A DNA stretch of 64,000 nucleotides from an uncultured Clostridia bacterium (lineage in GTDB: Bacteria; Bacillota; Clostridia; Saccharofermentanales; Saccharofermentanaceae). The DNA lies in NCBI GenBank assembly GCA_947167045.1, contig CAMVGO010000002.1, forward strand, positions 49,088 through 113,087. The letters are read 5' to 3'. This document shows, in pieces, positions 1 through 8,231 of the stretch (position 1 is its first letter; each line of letters starts with the position of its first letter). A model generated the notes under the pieces. It was given only the letters and a program-made list of their open reading frames with translations, searched no databases and had not been told where the DNA came from. The translations under genes and the position numbers were made by a program.

Positions 1-547
1 TCTCGATAAGGTTGTTGCCGTATGAATCGATCGATACGATCAGGGGTCCGAACCGCTCGGCCTTGAGCTTCCACATGGCTTCGGGCATTCCGAGATCGAG
101 CCATTCGACGCCTTCGACGTCCGTCACTTCCTCGGCTGCAACCACTGCGCATCCGCCGGGGAAGATGGTGTGGATCGCACAGTTGTCTATGCAGCCCTGT
201 GTCGTCTTGGGACCCATTCCGCCCTTGCCGATTATTATCTTAACGCCCGTCTTTTCAAGGAACTCCGCTTCGGCTTTTTCCATGCGCATCGAAGTCGTGG
301 GGCCTACGCTGATGACCTTGTACTTGTCGGGTTCGCCTTCGGCGGAGATCTTCTTCATTATCGGTCCCGCGTGGAAGATGGCCTTGCCCGTAAGGTCCAC
401 GGGAGGCATCTTGCCGGACATTACGACTCTGTGGTGAACGTCGTCCCTGCCGGTCACGATGTCGCCTGTAAGATAGATGACATCGCCTATATGTACTTTC
501 CTGATATCCTCATCGGATACGGGTGTCGTGAATTCGAAAGTGCTCAT
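1..547 (-). CDS. Class I fumarate hydratase (or L-tartrate dehydratase) beta subunit, 3' end cut by window edge
   Basis: This gene is missing from the ORF track because it runs off the left edge without a stop. Reading the minus strand from the ATG at 547 gives MSTFEFTTPVSDEDIRKVHI and then about 182 open codons. Motifs such as HAGPIMKK, VGPTTSMRMEK, IIGKGGMG and FPGGCAVVAA are typical of the swivelling C-terminal/beta domain of Fe-S class I fumarases. Family knowledge: the beta subunit pairs with the alpha subunit to hydrate fumarate to malate. Its start overlaps the alpha stop as ATGA (544-547), so the two are translationally coupled. Tartrate dehydratase uses the same fold, so the substrate is not certain. 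Confidence 0.93.
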   Translation of the reverse strand, partial: MSTFEFTTPVSDEDIRKVHIGDVIYLTGDIVTGRDDVHHRVVMSGKMPPVDLTGKAIFHAGPIMKKISAEGEPDKYKVISVGPTTSMRMEKAEAEFLEKTGVKIIIGKGGMGPKTTQGCIDNCAIHTIFPGGCAVVAAEEVTDVEGVEWLDLGMPEAMWKLKAERFGPLIVSIDSYGNNLIE

Positions 548-1443
548 AAGACTGCCCCCTTGTGTGTGAAGAGATCGTAGGTGAAGTCGGGATTGATCCT
601 GATGCCCGCTCTCCTGTGCGCCCAGCATGCTGTGGACATGCCCATGGCAAGAGTTGCAGGGTGTCTTGATGCCTGCTCGATGTTGACGCCCATGACGGAG
701 AGCTTTCCTCCGAATCCGCCGGGGCCGAGGCCTATGGAGTTGAGGCCGTCCTCAATGAGCTTTTCCATCTCGGCAGCCTTGGGATTAGGGTTGTGCGAAC
801 CGACCTGTCTTAAGAGTGCTTTTTTGGAGAGCTTGGCAGCGACTTCGGAAGAGCCCGCGATGCCGATGCCTACGAGGCAGGGAGGACATGCGTTTACGCC
901 GTATGTCGTCATCTGTTCGAAAACCGCCTTCGCGATGCCGTCGTATCCTTCGAGCGGCATAAGGACTTTGGAGAAGCCCGGCAGTGAGCATCCGCCGCCT
1001 GCCATGTAGAAATAGAGTTCCAGAACGTCGCTGTCCTTTACGATCTCCCAGTCGATCCAGGGGCTGTGCGTTCCGATGTTGTTGCCTGTGTTTACTTCGT
1101 CGAAAACCTCGACCGCGTTAGGTCTCAGAGGAGCCTTGGCTGTAGCCTCCCTGACTGCGTCTATCAGTGCGTCTTCGATGATGTCCATGTAAGGCCATTT
1201 CGAGCCAACCCTTGCGAAGAACTGAGGGATGCCGGTGTCCTGGCATGAAGGCCTGCCCAGGGAATGAGCAAGCTGCATGTTCTTTTCCATTACGTTATAG
1301 ATATCGGGTGCAAAGCCCTCGTTCTCGGTCTCTTTCATCTGTGCGAGACGGGCTTTAACGTCATCAGGAAGATGACCTGCGGAGTAGCTCATGAACGATG
1401 CGACGAGCTTTGCAAGCTGTTCCTGCGGTAAGTCAACAGACAT
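544..1443 (-). CDS. Class I fumarate hydratase (or L-tartrate dehydratase) alpha subunit
   Basis: A 299-residue protein with the three cysteine motifs expected to hold the 4Fe-4S cluster of class I hydro-lyases: PSCQDTGIP, ACPPCLVGIGIAG and STACWAHRRAG. Length is close to the usual 280-300 for this subunit. The ORF track starts at 1476, but the internal ATG at 1443 (MSVDLPQEQLAK) is preceded by GGGAGGAAAAGAT, a strong ribosome site, so I use that start. It lies directly upstream of the beta subunit with a 4-bp overlap. The split alpha/beta form is usual in Clostridia. It probably works in a partial or reductive TCA branch, but a tartrate dehydratase role cannot be excluded. Confidence 0.93.
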   Translation of the reverse strand: MSVDLPQEQLAKLVASFMSYSAGHLPDDVKARLAQMKETENEGFAPDIYNVMEKNMQLAHSLGRPSCQDTGIPQFFARVGSKWPYMDIIEDALIDAVREATAKAPLRPNAVEVFDEVNTGNNIGTHSPWIDWEIVKDSDVLELYFYMAGGGCSLPGFSKVLMPLEGYDGIAKAVFEQMTTYGVNACPPCLVGIGIAGSSEVAAKLSKKALLRQVGSHNPNPKAAEMEKLIEDGLNSIGLGPGGFGGKLSVMGVNIEQASRHPATLAMGMSTACWAHRRAGIRINPDFTYDLFTHKGAVL

Positions 1444-1511
1444 ATCTTTTCCTCCCGGAGATTCATTCTGTGACAATTATATATCATTGTCGAAGTATAG
1501 TACTCACGGAC

Positions 1512-1540
1512 TTTTAAATGGTTTGCAAGTTCTTTATAAT
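1512..1540 (+). promoter_or_regulatory. Candidate sigma-A promoter for the ligase/polymerase-like gene
   Basis: A perfect -10 TATAAT (1535-1540) sits 17 bp after a weak -35 TTTTAA (1512-1517), leaving a leader of about 40 nt before the ATG at 1584. The region 1444-1583 is a divergent intergenic spacer between fumarase and this gene. Confidence 0.4.
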
Positions 1541-1583
1541 GAATCAGATTACTAAATGTTTTGTGTTAAAGGGGTTTTGAAGG

Positions 1584-2984
1584 ATGACTGCTGAAGCTGA
1601 GGCGAAGGTGCCTGTTCTCGCGAAGATCACTTCCGATAAAGTATTCTGTTACGTGTCAATGGCGCTCCTCATGTTCCTGCCTGTTGCGGAGATCATCACG
1701 GAGTTCCTCATCAAGGCGAAGATCAAGAAACTGAGATTCCTTTATCCGTCTTACTATCAGCCTTATATCGTCATGATATTCGGCGGCATTTTTGTCCTTC
1801 TCATAGTATTGAATCTGATCTCGAGAGCAGTCAGCGGAAAGTTCAAACTGTACCTTGCCGACATCTTCTTTTTCACTTTGACGGCATTCATGCTCATCTC
1901 GATGTTCTGCTCGGTAAACTTCGGCGTGTTCGCCGATGGCGTGCTCTTCTACAGTGAGCGTCCCGAGACATTCCTCTGCTATTACGGACTGTTTTTCGCA
2001 GGCTCCATGATCGTGGATCCGAACCTCAGAAAAAAGCTCCTTTTCTCATATGCGATCATAGCTGTTATCGAAGGCATTTTGGGATTTTTGCAGTCCTTCA
2101 ACATCGAGATCTCATACTGTCTTTACGCGGTCAACCGCATGCCCAACACGGCATACGGAACGCTCCAGAACACGAACTTCTACGGCACGCTCTCATGTGT
2201 CCTTACAGCGGCGGTATCAGGCCTTTTCATCTTCAGTTCGAAGCTCCTTAAGTCCAAGGCTGCGAAATGGGGAACGCTGGCATTATCGCTCCTTCTTTTC
2301 TACACGCTCCTCGCGAGCAAGGCGCGTCTTGCATGGATCGGCATGGCCGGCATGATCTTCATGTACATCGTGTCGCTCATCGTCATGCGCAAGGGCGCGA
2401 TCGACAAGGATTCATTAAGACAGATAACGATCGACTTCTTAACTCTCATTATCGGTTACATCGCGGTCATCATCATCGCGATAATCTGCACTCCTTACAT
2501 CACGAGCAGGATCGAAGTTACTGCCGAGGATCTCCAGGAAAAGGCCGGCAGCGACGGCTTCGGAAACGGCAGAGGCAGGATATGGAGAGCCGCGCTCAAC
2601 AGCGTCCGAAGGCACTGGCTTACGGGTATCGGTCTTGATAACCTCGCCCAGGCATTCAGGGAAATGCCCGGATGGAAGCAGGGTGACTATGTACAGTCTA
2701 AGGGACACTGTGAATACATTCACACGCTCGCAACACAGGGTGTATTTGCCCTCGTTAATTATCTCGTAATGCTTATCTGTGCAGGCGCAGGTGCGGTCAA
2801 GACAGTCTTCACCGAGAAGGACGATGTGAAGAGAAGCCTCACATGGATCTTCCTTGGTGTCTTCATCGCATACGCGGCACAGGCCACATTGAGCAGCAGC
2901 ATTATGAATGTTGCACCGTATTTCTGGATCATCGCCGGTCTGCTGTTACCAAGGACCAAGCCTGTCTCGCTGAAGAAAGGCTGA
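1584..2984 (+). CDS. O-antigen ligase/polymerase-like (Wzy/WaaL superfamily) membrane protein
   Basis: A 466-residue, strongly hydrophobic protein with about ten to twelve predicted membrane segments. A large soluble loop near residues 310-370 contains GNGRGRIWRAALNSVRRHW followed by TGIGLDN. This GR-x-W plus GIGxxN pattern is the hallmark of the Wzy_C/O-antigen ligase domain. The family transfers or polymerises undecaprenyl-linked glycans on the outer face of the membrane. It lies 2.5 kb upstream of the polysaccharide locus and may be its polymerase, since no other Wzy candidate is seen in the window. An esterase follows after 22 bp, suggesting co-transcription. Which reaction it performs (ligase or polymerase) cannot be told from sequence. 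Confidence 0.82.
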   Translation: MTAEAEAKVPVLAKITSDKVFCYVSMALLMFLPVAEIITEFLIKAKIKKLRFLYPSYYQPYIVMIFGGIFVLLIVLNLISRAVSGKFKLYLADIFFFTLTAFMLISMFCSVNFGVFADGVLFYSERPETFLCYYGLFFAGSMIVDPNLRKKLLFSYAIIAVIEGILGFLQSFNIEISYCLYAVNRMPNTAYGTLQNTNFYGTLSCVLTAAVSGLFIFSSKLLKSKAAKWGTLALSLLLFYTLLASKARLAWIGMAGMIFMYIVSLIVMRKGAIDKDSLRQITIDFLTLIIGYIAVIIIAIICTPYITSRIEVTAEDLQEKAGSDGFGNGRGRIWRAALNSVRRHWLTGIGLDNLAQAFREMPGWKQGDYVQSKGHCEYIHTLATQGVFALVNYLVMLICAGAGAVKTVFTEKDDVKRSLTWIFLGVFIAYAAQATLSSSIMNVAPYFWIIAGLLLPRTKPVSLKKG

Positions 2985-3006
2985 CCTCACATAAAGGAGG
3001 CGTCAC

Positions 3007-3894
3007 ATGCTCAATTCTTTTGTCCGTTATAAAGCAGAGAAGAACAGACAGCTCTTCATAAAGAACTGCACGATCAGCGACGCACCGAGACTCGAAGAAG
3101 AGGTTTTTCCGGCCGAATGCAAGGCGGAGATGGACTTCGTTTACAAGAACGGAAACGAGCCCTTAAAGCTCGACGTCTATACACCGTTCGGCTGTTACGG
3201 CCCCAAGGAATGCTTCATCCTGATCCACGGCGGAGCATTCGTATACGGCACAAAGGTCCTTGACCAGAACTTCGGCATGCACCTCGCGATAAAGGCCGGC
3301 ATCCCGGTCGTAAATGTCGACTACACTCTCATGCCCGATTCCGACATATCGCAGATAGTAAATGAGATGTTCCACGCGATGAACTACATAAGCAGCAAAT
3401 ACGGCATCAGGACCTTCCACACTGTCGGAGATTCCGCCGGCGGGTACCTCGCTTACCTTGTCGCCATCGCCGCGAGGAGCAGACATATCCGTCACGGTCT
3501 GTGGGTGTTCGAAAAGCTCAACGGCACCGTTCAGTCGGCAGGTCTTGTCTGTCCCGGAATCAGAAACCCCAGAAAAGGTTTCCCGGGGATATATTTCGAG
3601 AAGCAGATCAACACCAAGAACGAACAGCCGCGCCTTCCCGACTACGTCTATGATCTCAACCTCATAGCGGAGCGCGACACCGACTTAAGGATCGCGATAG
3701 TCACGGGTGAGGAGGACTTCCTCCGCGAACAGGACCGCGAGTTCAGCAAGCATTTCGAGAACGTGCTCTTCTACGATGCCGAAAACGACGGCGACCTCAT
3801 AATGCATCACGTCTTCCCGGTAGCCCATCCCGAATGGCCACAGTCGGTCAAGGCGATATCCATGATCGCCGAGAATGCGGTCGGGAGAAGATAG
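3007..3894 (+). CDS. Alpha/beta-hydrolase esterase of the HGG (hormone-sensitive lipase-like) type
   Basis: A 295-residue protein with the oxyanion-hole motif ILIHGGAF (about residue 74) and the nucleophile elbow GDSAGGYLA (about residue 143). These place it in the alpha/beta-hydrolase_3/BD-FAE carboxylesterase group. The late segment TGEEDF and the histidine of MHHVFP fit the acid and His positions of the triad. It has no signal peptide, so it is probably cytoplasmic. The ATG follows AAGGAGGCGTCAC, a near-perfect ribosome site, 22 bp after the ligase-like gene. It could act on acyl or acetyl groups linked to glycan metabolism, but that is inferred from position only. Confidence 0.82.
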   Translation: MLNSFVRYKAEKNRQLFIKNCTISDAPRLEEEVFPAECKAEMDFVYKNGNEPLKLDVYTPFGCYGPKECFILIHGGAFVYGTKVLDQNFGMHLAIKAGIPVVNVDYTLMPDSDISQIVNEMFHAMNYISSKYGIRTFHTVGDSAGGYLAYLVAIAARSRHIRHGLWVFEKLNGTVQSAGLVCPGIRNPRKGFPGIYFEKQINTKNEQPRLPDYVYDLNLIAERDTDLRIAIVTGEEDFLREQDREFSKHFENVLFYDAENDGDLIMHHVFPVAHPEWPQSVKAISMIAENAVGRR

Positions 3895-3958
3895 GGAACG
3901 GCAAGAGTGCTCTGACATGCCTCTCAGCGTGACAGGCGATTCCGCTAAGTGCACCGGA

Positions 3959-4135
3959 GAGTACGGATTACGGCGAAAAACCGTACTCAAAAGAGCAAAA
4001 AGGTTAAAAGTGCATTTTTCAGTACCGAATTCGGTTAAAAAACAGCACGAAATCAGCACTTTTTCGAAAATTGCTTGTTCGTGCGGAATCCGGCGAAAAA
4101 CAGCACGAAAATCAGCACTGGAAAAACACTTAAGT
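3959..4135 (+). repeat. Three imperfect ~60-bp palindromic units in the intergenic spacer
   Basis: The 392-bp spacer 3895-4286 holds no credible gene. It carries three related units starting near 3960, 4021 and 4080. Each has a GTACGG- or GTGCGG-type left arm, a GGAATCCGGCGAAAAA-like core and a right arm such as CCGTACT or CAGCACGAAA. The second and third units share GAAAAACAGCACGAAA almost exactly. The unit pitch is about 60 bp, unlike the 52-bp arrays elsewhere in this window. Function is unknown. The overlapping ORF 3875-4165 in the track is a by-product of these repeats. Confidence 0.7.
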
Positions 4136-4196
4136 CAGGGAGTTTGCGGTAACACGACCGCATAAGTCCAACAGCATATAAACGGTTAATAAACTG

Positions 4197-4229
4197 GGGT
4201 TGCTCAAGCAAAATGGGCAACCCTGTTTT
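4197..4229 (+). terminator. Rho-independent terminator
   Basis: GGGTTGC pairs with GCAACCC across a 13-nt loop and is followed by TGTTTTT. It ends plus-strand transcripts coming from the esterase side, and its palindrome could also act on the opposing ribU transcript. Confidence 0.75.
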
Positions 4230-4249
4230 TCAGATTTATTCATTGCAGA

Positions 4250-4276
4250 TGCAGGATGTGACAACCACATCCTGCA
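4250..4276. other. Perfect hairpin between convergent transcripts
   Basis: TGCAGGATGTG pairs with CACATCCTGCA across the 5-nt loop ACAAC, just past the ribU stop. It lacks a U-tract on either strand, so it may be a 3'-end protecting structure for ribU mRNA rather than a classical terminator. Confidence 0.55.
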
Positions 4277-4286
4277 GACAAAAGTA

Positions 4287-4955
4287 TCACGCCTTTTTGT
4301 TCTTGGGCTGTTCGTGCGTCTGATCGTAAGTCCTGTTGATCAGCTTTGAGATAGGCTTGTAAACGAAGAATGTGATCGTGCCGACAACGATACCCTTGAA
4401 GAGATTGAAGGGAACGAATACTGCGAGGAGCAGCGAGATCTTGTCCTTTACGAGCGGGTTGGCGCCGGCGCTCATTCCGATGATGGCTTCAAGAGGGAAT
4501 CCCATCGCAGAACCGTAGAGAGGCAATGTGATGAATGCGTTTACGGGGATGGCGACCAGAGCGAGAACGAGCGTTGAGATAATCATGGATACTGCTGCGC
4601 CTTTTCTCGTGCGGAACTTGCGGTAGATGAGACCTGCCGTGCCGACATAGATGACTCCGGTGATGAAGTTTGAAAGCTCTCCGATACCCATTGTCTGTGT
4701 GACGGGAAGGTGGATGAGATTCTTTAGAAGCTCGATCACGATGGCCCAGACCGGGCCGAGAGCGAATGTGCCGATGAGTACGGGAAGCTCGGCGAAATCG
4801 AATTTCAGGAATGCCGGCATGAACGGGAGCGGCACTTCGAGATACATCAGGAGTACTGACATTGCCGTGAGGATGGCGCATGCGGCGATGCGGCGGATCA
4901 TGATCTTGCGCGCAGCACGGGAATCCGCCTTAACGGTTACTTGAGTTTCAGTCAT
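4287..4955 (-). CDS. ribU: RibU, riboflavin-specific S component of an ECF transporter
   Basis: A 222-residue membrane protein with about five or six hydrophobic segments. The motif FLKFDFAELPVLIGTFALGP (about residues 51-70) is characteristic of RibU, in which this segment helps form the riboflavin site. The N-terminal part is polar and positively charged; the C-terminus is a basic tail. RibU binds riboflavin or FMN and works with a shared EcfT/EcfA module, which is not in this window. The FMN riboswitch directly upstream on the same strand strongly supports the substrate assignment. It is monocistronic here. Confidence 0.93.
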   Translation of the reverse strand: MTETQVTVKADSRAARKIMIRRIAACAILTAMSVLLMYLEVPLPFMPAFLKFDFAELPVLIGTFALGPVWAIVIELLKNLIHLPVTQTMGIGELSNFITGVIYVGTAGLIYRKFRTRKGAAVSMIISTLVLALVAIPVNAFITLPLYGSAMGFPLEAIIGMSAGANPLVKDKISLLLAVFVPFNLFKGIVVGTITFFVYKPISKLINRTYDQTHEQPKNKKA

Positions 4956-4965
4956 AGAAAATACA

Positions 4966-5104
4966 CTTCCTTTCTTCCGGACTTTACCGTCGGCCCCTAG
5001 AATCTCACTGGGTCAACCTCACCTTGAAAAAATTTATGAGGCTTGCGGGCTTACGCTTCTGGCGCTCACCGCCGGTCGGAGAATCACACTCCGCCTTGGA
5101 CGCC
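4966..5104 (-). promoter_or_regulatory. FMN riboswitch (RFN element) controlling ribU
   Basis: Read on the minus strand, the leader contains the conserved RFN blocks in order: GATTCTCCGACCGGCGGT, AAGCCCGCAAGCC, GGTTGACCCAGTGAGATTCT, and GGGGCCGACGGTAAAGTCCGGA. The element ends about 10-15 nt before the ribU ATG, close to the ribosome site AAGGAAGTG, which suggests FMN-dependent control of translation initiation. No obvious terminator hairpin with a U-tract lies between element and start. Confidence 0.96.
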
Positions 5105-5107
5105 TCA

Positions 5108-5135
5108 ATTATACATTGGAAAGACGATTTGTAAA
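5108..5135 (-). promoter_or_regulatory. Sigma-A promoter of the ribU riboswitch transcript
   Basis: On the minus strand TTTACA (5135-5130) is followed after 16 bp by a perfect TATAAT (5113-5108). The predicted start near 5101 coincides with the 5' end of the FMN riboswitch. Confidence 0.8.
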
Positions 5136-5372
5136 GACTCGTTCATAGCAATTCCGCTTGCTCCGGGTCCTCCGCGCTTCGCTTGTGTGGAAGTCGCAAG
5201 CTGAATGCTATGAACTCGTACGGAAACGTGAGCACTGCAGAATCGCAAGCTCGATACTATGAACGAGACGAAGAGAGGAAAGGTGCGGAAGTCGCAAGCT
5301 GAATGCTATGAACTCGTACGGAAACGTGAGCACTGCAGAATCGCAAGCTCGATACTATGAACGAGACGAAGA
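5136..5372 (+). repeat. 98-bp direct repeat made of smaller CAAGC/CTATGAAC units
   Basis: About 85 bp beginning GGAAGTCGCAAGCTGAATGC recur almost identically at 5189-5274 and 5287-5372, a 98-bp period. Inside each copy a smaller unit, roughly CGCAAGCT-N5-CTATGAAC-CG, occurs twice. One further unit lies inverted at 5136-5160 (CTCGTTCATAG...GCTTG), so the block can fold as alternating palindromes. It separates the divergent ribU and LicD promoters. The ORF-track start at 5357 lies inside the second copy and is not used. Confidence 0.85.
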
Positions 5373-5416
5373 AGCGGAAACGGGCCGCCGTTCACACGGA
5401 GTATATTTATATATTT

Positions 5417-5445
5417 TTGCTTGTAATAAATTATAGTGTTATAAT
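5417..5445 (+). promoter_or_regulatory. Candidate promoter of the polysaccharide locus
   Basis: TTGCTT (5417-5422) is followed after 17 bp by a perfect TATAAT (5440-5445). This would start transcription near 5452, downstream of the ORF-track start but upstream of the ATG at 5507, which supports the later start. Confidence 0.6.
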
Positions 5446-5506
5446 CGCTTATCACGGCCGGAGCGGGTCTATCTTCGCTTGCCGTGAATCTGCCGGGAGT
5501 GGATAT

Positions 5507-6397
5507 ATGGAGAGGATTTCATCAGATACGAGGAAAAAGGTCCAGTATGTCATCACAGACATGCTGCGCCAGTTCGACAAGATCTGCAGAGACAACGATA
5601 TAGAATACTTCGTTTGCTACGGTACCGAATTGGGTGCGGTGAGGCATCAGGGATTCATCCCGTGGGATGATGATGCCGATGTCGGCATGATGCGCGAGGA
5701 TTATGAAAAATTCAGGAAGGTCTTCGAGTCACAGGATACGGGGAACCTTTATCTGGCAAGTCCTGACGGCGATTACGAATGGCATGAGAAGGTCTATCCG
5801 AGACTCTACTATCTCGGAACGGAGATGGAGCTCGGGTATTGGAACGACTGCTTTGAGCTGAGCGGCGACAAGTTCGGCAAGGCGATCAATCTGGACATCT
5901 TCCTTTTCGATTATGTGGACAACGATCCTGCGAAGATCGAGGATACGATCAAGAAGGCGCTGAAGCTCAAGCGCAGATACATGTACTACAAGTTCAAGTC
6001 GAAGATCGTTAAGAACAGGGGTGCGAGGGCATTCGTTATGAGCCTCATGAAGCGCCTTATGTATGATTTCCATCACAACGATCCGGATGCTTCGAGGAAG
6101 CAGTATGAGAAATATAAGCAGCTCGTGCAGCACCCGAAGAGCGATTACATAATTAATTTCGATGACCTGGAAGCCGTCGATATTAGGGCGTCGCTCTTAA
6201 GATACGACCAGGTGTTCCCGACGGTCCCCGGCATGTTCGAGGGATTTGAGGTCAGGATGCAGAGGGATTACGACGCGGCGCTCACGAAGCTCTACGGCGA
6301 TTACATGACGCCTCCCGAAGGGGATGCGAAGGATGTCCACAAGACGGTACGCGCGTCTTTCGGAGACTACAAGTTCCCTGATTCTTTTGAGGATTAA
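5507..6397 (+). CDS. LicD family phospho-transferase, copy 1
   Basis: A 296-residue protein with the LicD signature: IEYFVCYGTELGAVRHQGFI, then PWDDDADVGMMREDYEKF. LicD proteins are nucleotidyltransferase-fold enzymes that move phosphocholine (or another phospho-polyol) from a CDP carrier onto a glycan. The aspartates of WDDDAD are the expected metal ligands. The ORF track starts at 5357 inside a repeat and upstream of the promoter. I prefer the ATG at 5507, preceded by GGGAGTGGATAT, which gives the normal family length. It is very similar to copy 3 (7315-8193), including the tail FGDYKFPD, so the two are recent paralogues. Confidence 0.88.
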   Translation: MERISSDTRKKVQYVITDMLRQFDKICRDNDIEYFVCYGTELGAVRHQGFIPWDDDADVGMMREDYEKFRKVFESQDTGNLYLASPDGDYEWHEKVYPRLYYLGTEMELGYWNDCFELSGDKFGKAINLDIFLFDYVDNDPAKIEDTIKKALKLKRRYMYYKFKSKIVKNRGARAFVMSLMKRLMYDFHHNDPDASRKQYEKYKQLVQHPKSDYIINFDDLEAVDIRASLLRYDQVFPTVPGMFEGFEVRMQRDYDAALTKLYGDYMTPPEGDAKDVHKTVRASFGDYKFPDSFED

Positions 6398-6420
6398 GGC
6401 AGCAGGAAGGAAGTAACTCT

Positions 6421-7302
6421 TTGATCAGCAGCAAGGAAATGTATTCGAAGAGCTTTAAGGAGTATATCCTGAGCGATGAGACCCTGAAGAAGGTTCAGGG
6501 AGAGCTGTTCAAGATCCTTTTGGACGTTAAGTACGTCTGTGAGAAATATGACATCAAATACATGCTCGCCGGCGGCACGATGCTCGGCGCCGTAAGGCAT
6601 AAGGGCTTCATCCCGTGGGATGATGACATCGACCTTTTCATGTTCAGGGAAGAGGCCGTAAAACTCGTCGCAAGGTTCAGGGAGGAGTTCCCCGACAAGT
6701 ATCTGGTTGCAGAGCCCCTGTGCGACGATCTGTATTTTTCGAAAGCGATCAAGATATACAAGAAGGGCACGAAATATGTCGAGATCCCGCTCGCGGGGAT
6801 CGATGCTTTCGACATGCTCTTCGTTGACGTGTTCATAATAGAGAATGTTCCCGCAAACAGCTTTATGCGCAAGCTTCACTGGAAGCACTACAAGTTTGTC
6901 TACAACGCAGCGAGCGTCTGCATCGACTATAAGTACCCGTCGCCGATAATCATGGAGAAGGCGAAGGAAAACAAGGATATCGCCGAATACGTAAACTTCA
7001 GGAGAAGGATAGGCTGGTTCTTCTCGCATTTCGGAGGGATGAAGTATTACCTCAGAAGATGCGAAAAGATCGGCAACATGAAGCGCCATACCGGCTGGGT
7101 CGGCGTTCCGTCAGGAAGCTACGACAACGAGAACTATCCCGAAGAGATCCTCCGCGAGACGACGATGGCCGAATTCTGCGGATATGAATTTCCGATACCC
7201 GCCGCATACGATACGGTGCTGGGCAGGATGTTCGGCGACTACATGAAGATCCCCGATCCGTCAAAGCGCGAGTGCCATGTGGCATATAAGATCGAGATCT
7301 GA
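6421..7302 (+). CDS. LicD family phospho-transferase, copy 2
   Basis: A 293-residue LicD protein with [20 protein letters not shown] and DDDIDLFMFREEAVKL at residues 42-80. The start is a TTG at 6421, well placed 8 nt after AGGAAGGAAG. The next ATG (6439) lacks a properly spaced site. It differs from copies 1 and 3 in its central part (a VFIIENVPANSF segment and a different tail FGDYMKIPDPS), closer to the general LicD type. The different specificity of the three copies cannot be read from sequence. It lies 23 bp after copy 1 and 12 bp before copy 3, so it is in the same operon. Confidence 0.88.
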   Translation: MISSKEMYSKSFKEYILSDETLKKVQGELFKILLDVKYVCEKYDIKYMLAGGTMLGAVRHKGFIPWDDDIDLFMFREEAVKLVARFREEFPDKYLVAEPLCDDLYFSKAIKIYKKGTKYVEIPLAGIDAFDMLFVDVFIIENVPANSFMRKLHWKHYKFVYNAASVCIDYKYPSPIIMEKAKENKDIAEYVNFRRRIGWFFSHFGGMKYYLRRCEKIGNMKRHTGWVGVPSGSYDNENYPEEILRETTMAEFCGYEFPIPAAYDTVLGRMFGDYMKIPDPSKRECHVAYKIEI

Positions 7303-7314
7303 CAGGAGATAACG

Positions 7315-8193
7315 ATGGGCAAGGAATACGAACAGGACCTGCTTAAGAAGACACAGATAATACTGACGGACATGATGCGTCAGTTCGACAAGATCTGCAG
7401 GGACAATGACATAGATTATTTCGTTGCATATGGCACCGCGATCGGCGCCATAAGACACAAGGGATTCATCCCGTGGGATGACGATATCGACGTCGGCATG
7501 ATGCGCACCGAATACGAGAAGCTGAAGAAGGTTTTCGAGACTCAGGATACGGGCAATCTCTATCTGAGCAGTGCGGACAGTGACGACGAGTGGCACGACA
7601 AGTTCTTCCCGAAGCTCAACTACAGGGGCACCGTCTATATCTCGGATAACTGGCACGACAGTTTCGAGAAGGATGGCGAGAAGGACGGAAGGCCGATCAA
7701 TTTCGACATATTCCTTTACGATTATGCTGATGAGGACCATCTCAAGATCGCGAAGAAGACGATGGACCTCAAGCGCAACTACATGTACACCAAGTTCAAG
7801 GCCAAGCTCATAAAGGGCAAGGGCATGAGTGCGTTTGTTTCGAGCCTTGCAAAGAGGCTGATGTACGACATCCATGCTTCCGATCCGGACTATCCTAAAA
7901 AGCAGTTCGCGAAATACTTAAAGCTCATCGAGCACCCGAAGAGCGACTACATCATCTGCTACGACACCTGGTCTGAATTTGATGTCACGAGTTCGTTCAT
8001 CAGGTACGATGAGTCCTTCCCGACGAAGTCAGTACAGTTCGAAGGGATCGACGTCAAGATACAGAAAGATCACGCGAAGACACTGACGGCCCAGTACGGC
8101 GATTACATGACTCTGCCGCCCGTGGACCAGAGAGTCGCCCACCCGCCTTACAACGTATCGTTCGGCGATTATAAGTTTCCGGATAAGGCCTGA
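7315..8193 (+). CDS. LicD family phospho-transferase, copy 3
   Basis: A 292-residue LicD protein with [20 protein letters not shown] and [20 protein letters not shown] near the N-terminus. The ATG follows CAGGAGATAACG. It aligns with copy 1 nearly end to end (shared [23 protein letters not shown]-like, EHPKSDYII and FGDYKFPD segments), so copies 1 and 3 arose by duplication with copy 2 between them. Three adjacent LicD genes suggest several phospho-substituents or acceptor positions on one glycan. No licA or licC (choline kinase, cytidylyltransferase) is in the window, so the phospho-donor is inferred only. Confidence 0.88.
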   Translation: MGKEYEQDLLKKTQIILTDMMRQFDKICRDNDIDYFVAYGTAIGAIRHKGFIPWDDDIDVGMMRTEYEKLKKVFETQDTGNLYLSSADSDDEWHDKFFPKLNYRGTVYISDNWHDSFEKDGEKDGRPINFDIFLYDYADEDHLKIAKKTMDLKRNYMYTKFKAKLIKGKGMSAFVSSLAKRLMYDIHASDPDYPKKQFAKYLKLIEHPKSDYIICYDTWSEFDVTSSFIRYDESFPTKSVQFEGIDVKIQKDHAKTLTAQYGDYMTLPPVDQRVAHPPYNVSFGDYKFPDKA

Positions 8194-8231
8194 GCGGCAT
8201 CAAAGAACAAATCGAGGGAGTGTTGCTTCAT

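Noticed and set aside
5357-5506. N-terminal extension of LicD copy 1 from the ATG at 5357
   Set aside because: It starts inside a direct repeat and upstream of the promoter; the extension is not like LicD proteins, and the ATG at 5507 has a ribosome site.
6394-7089. Antisense ORF over LicD copy 2 and similar ones at 7261-7875 and 8169-9176
   Set aside because: They mirror the codon pattern of the LicD and aminotransferase genes and contain no recognisable motif.
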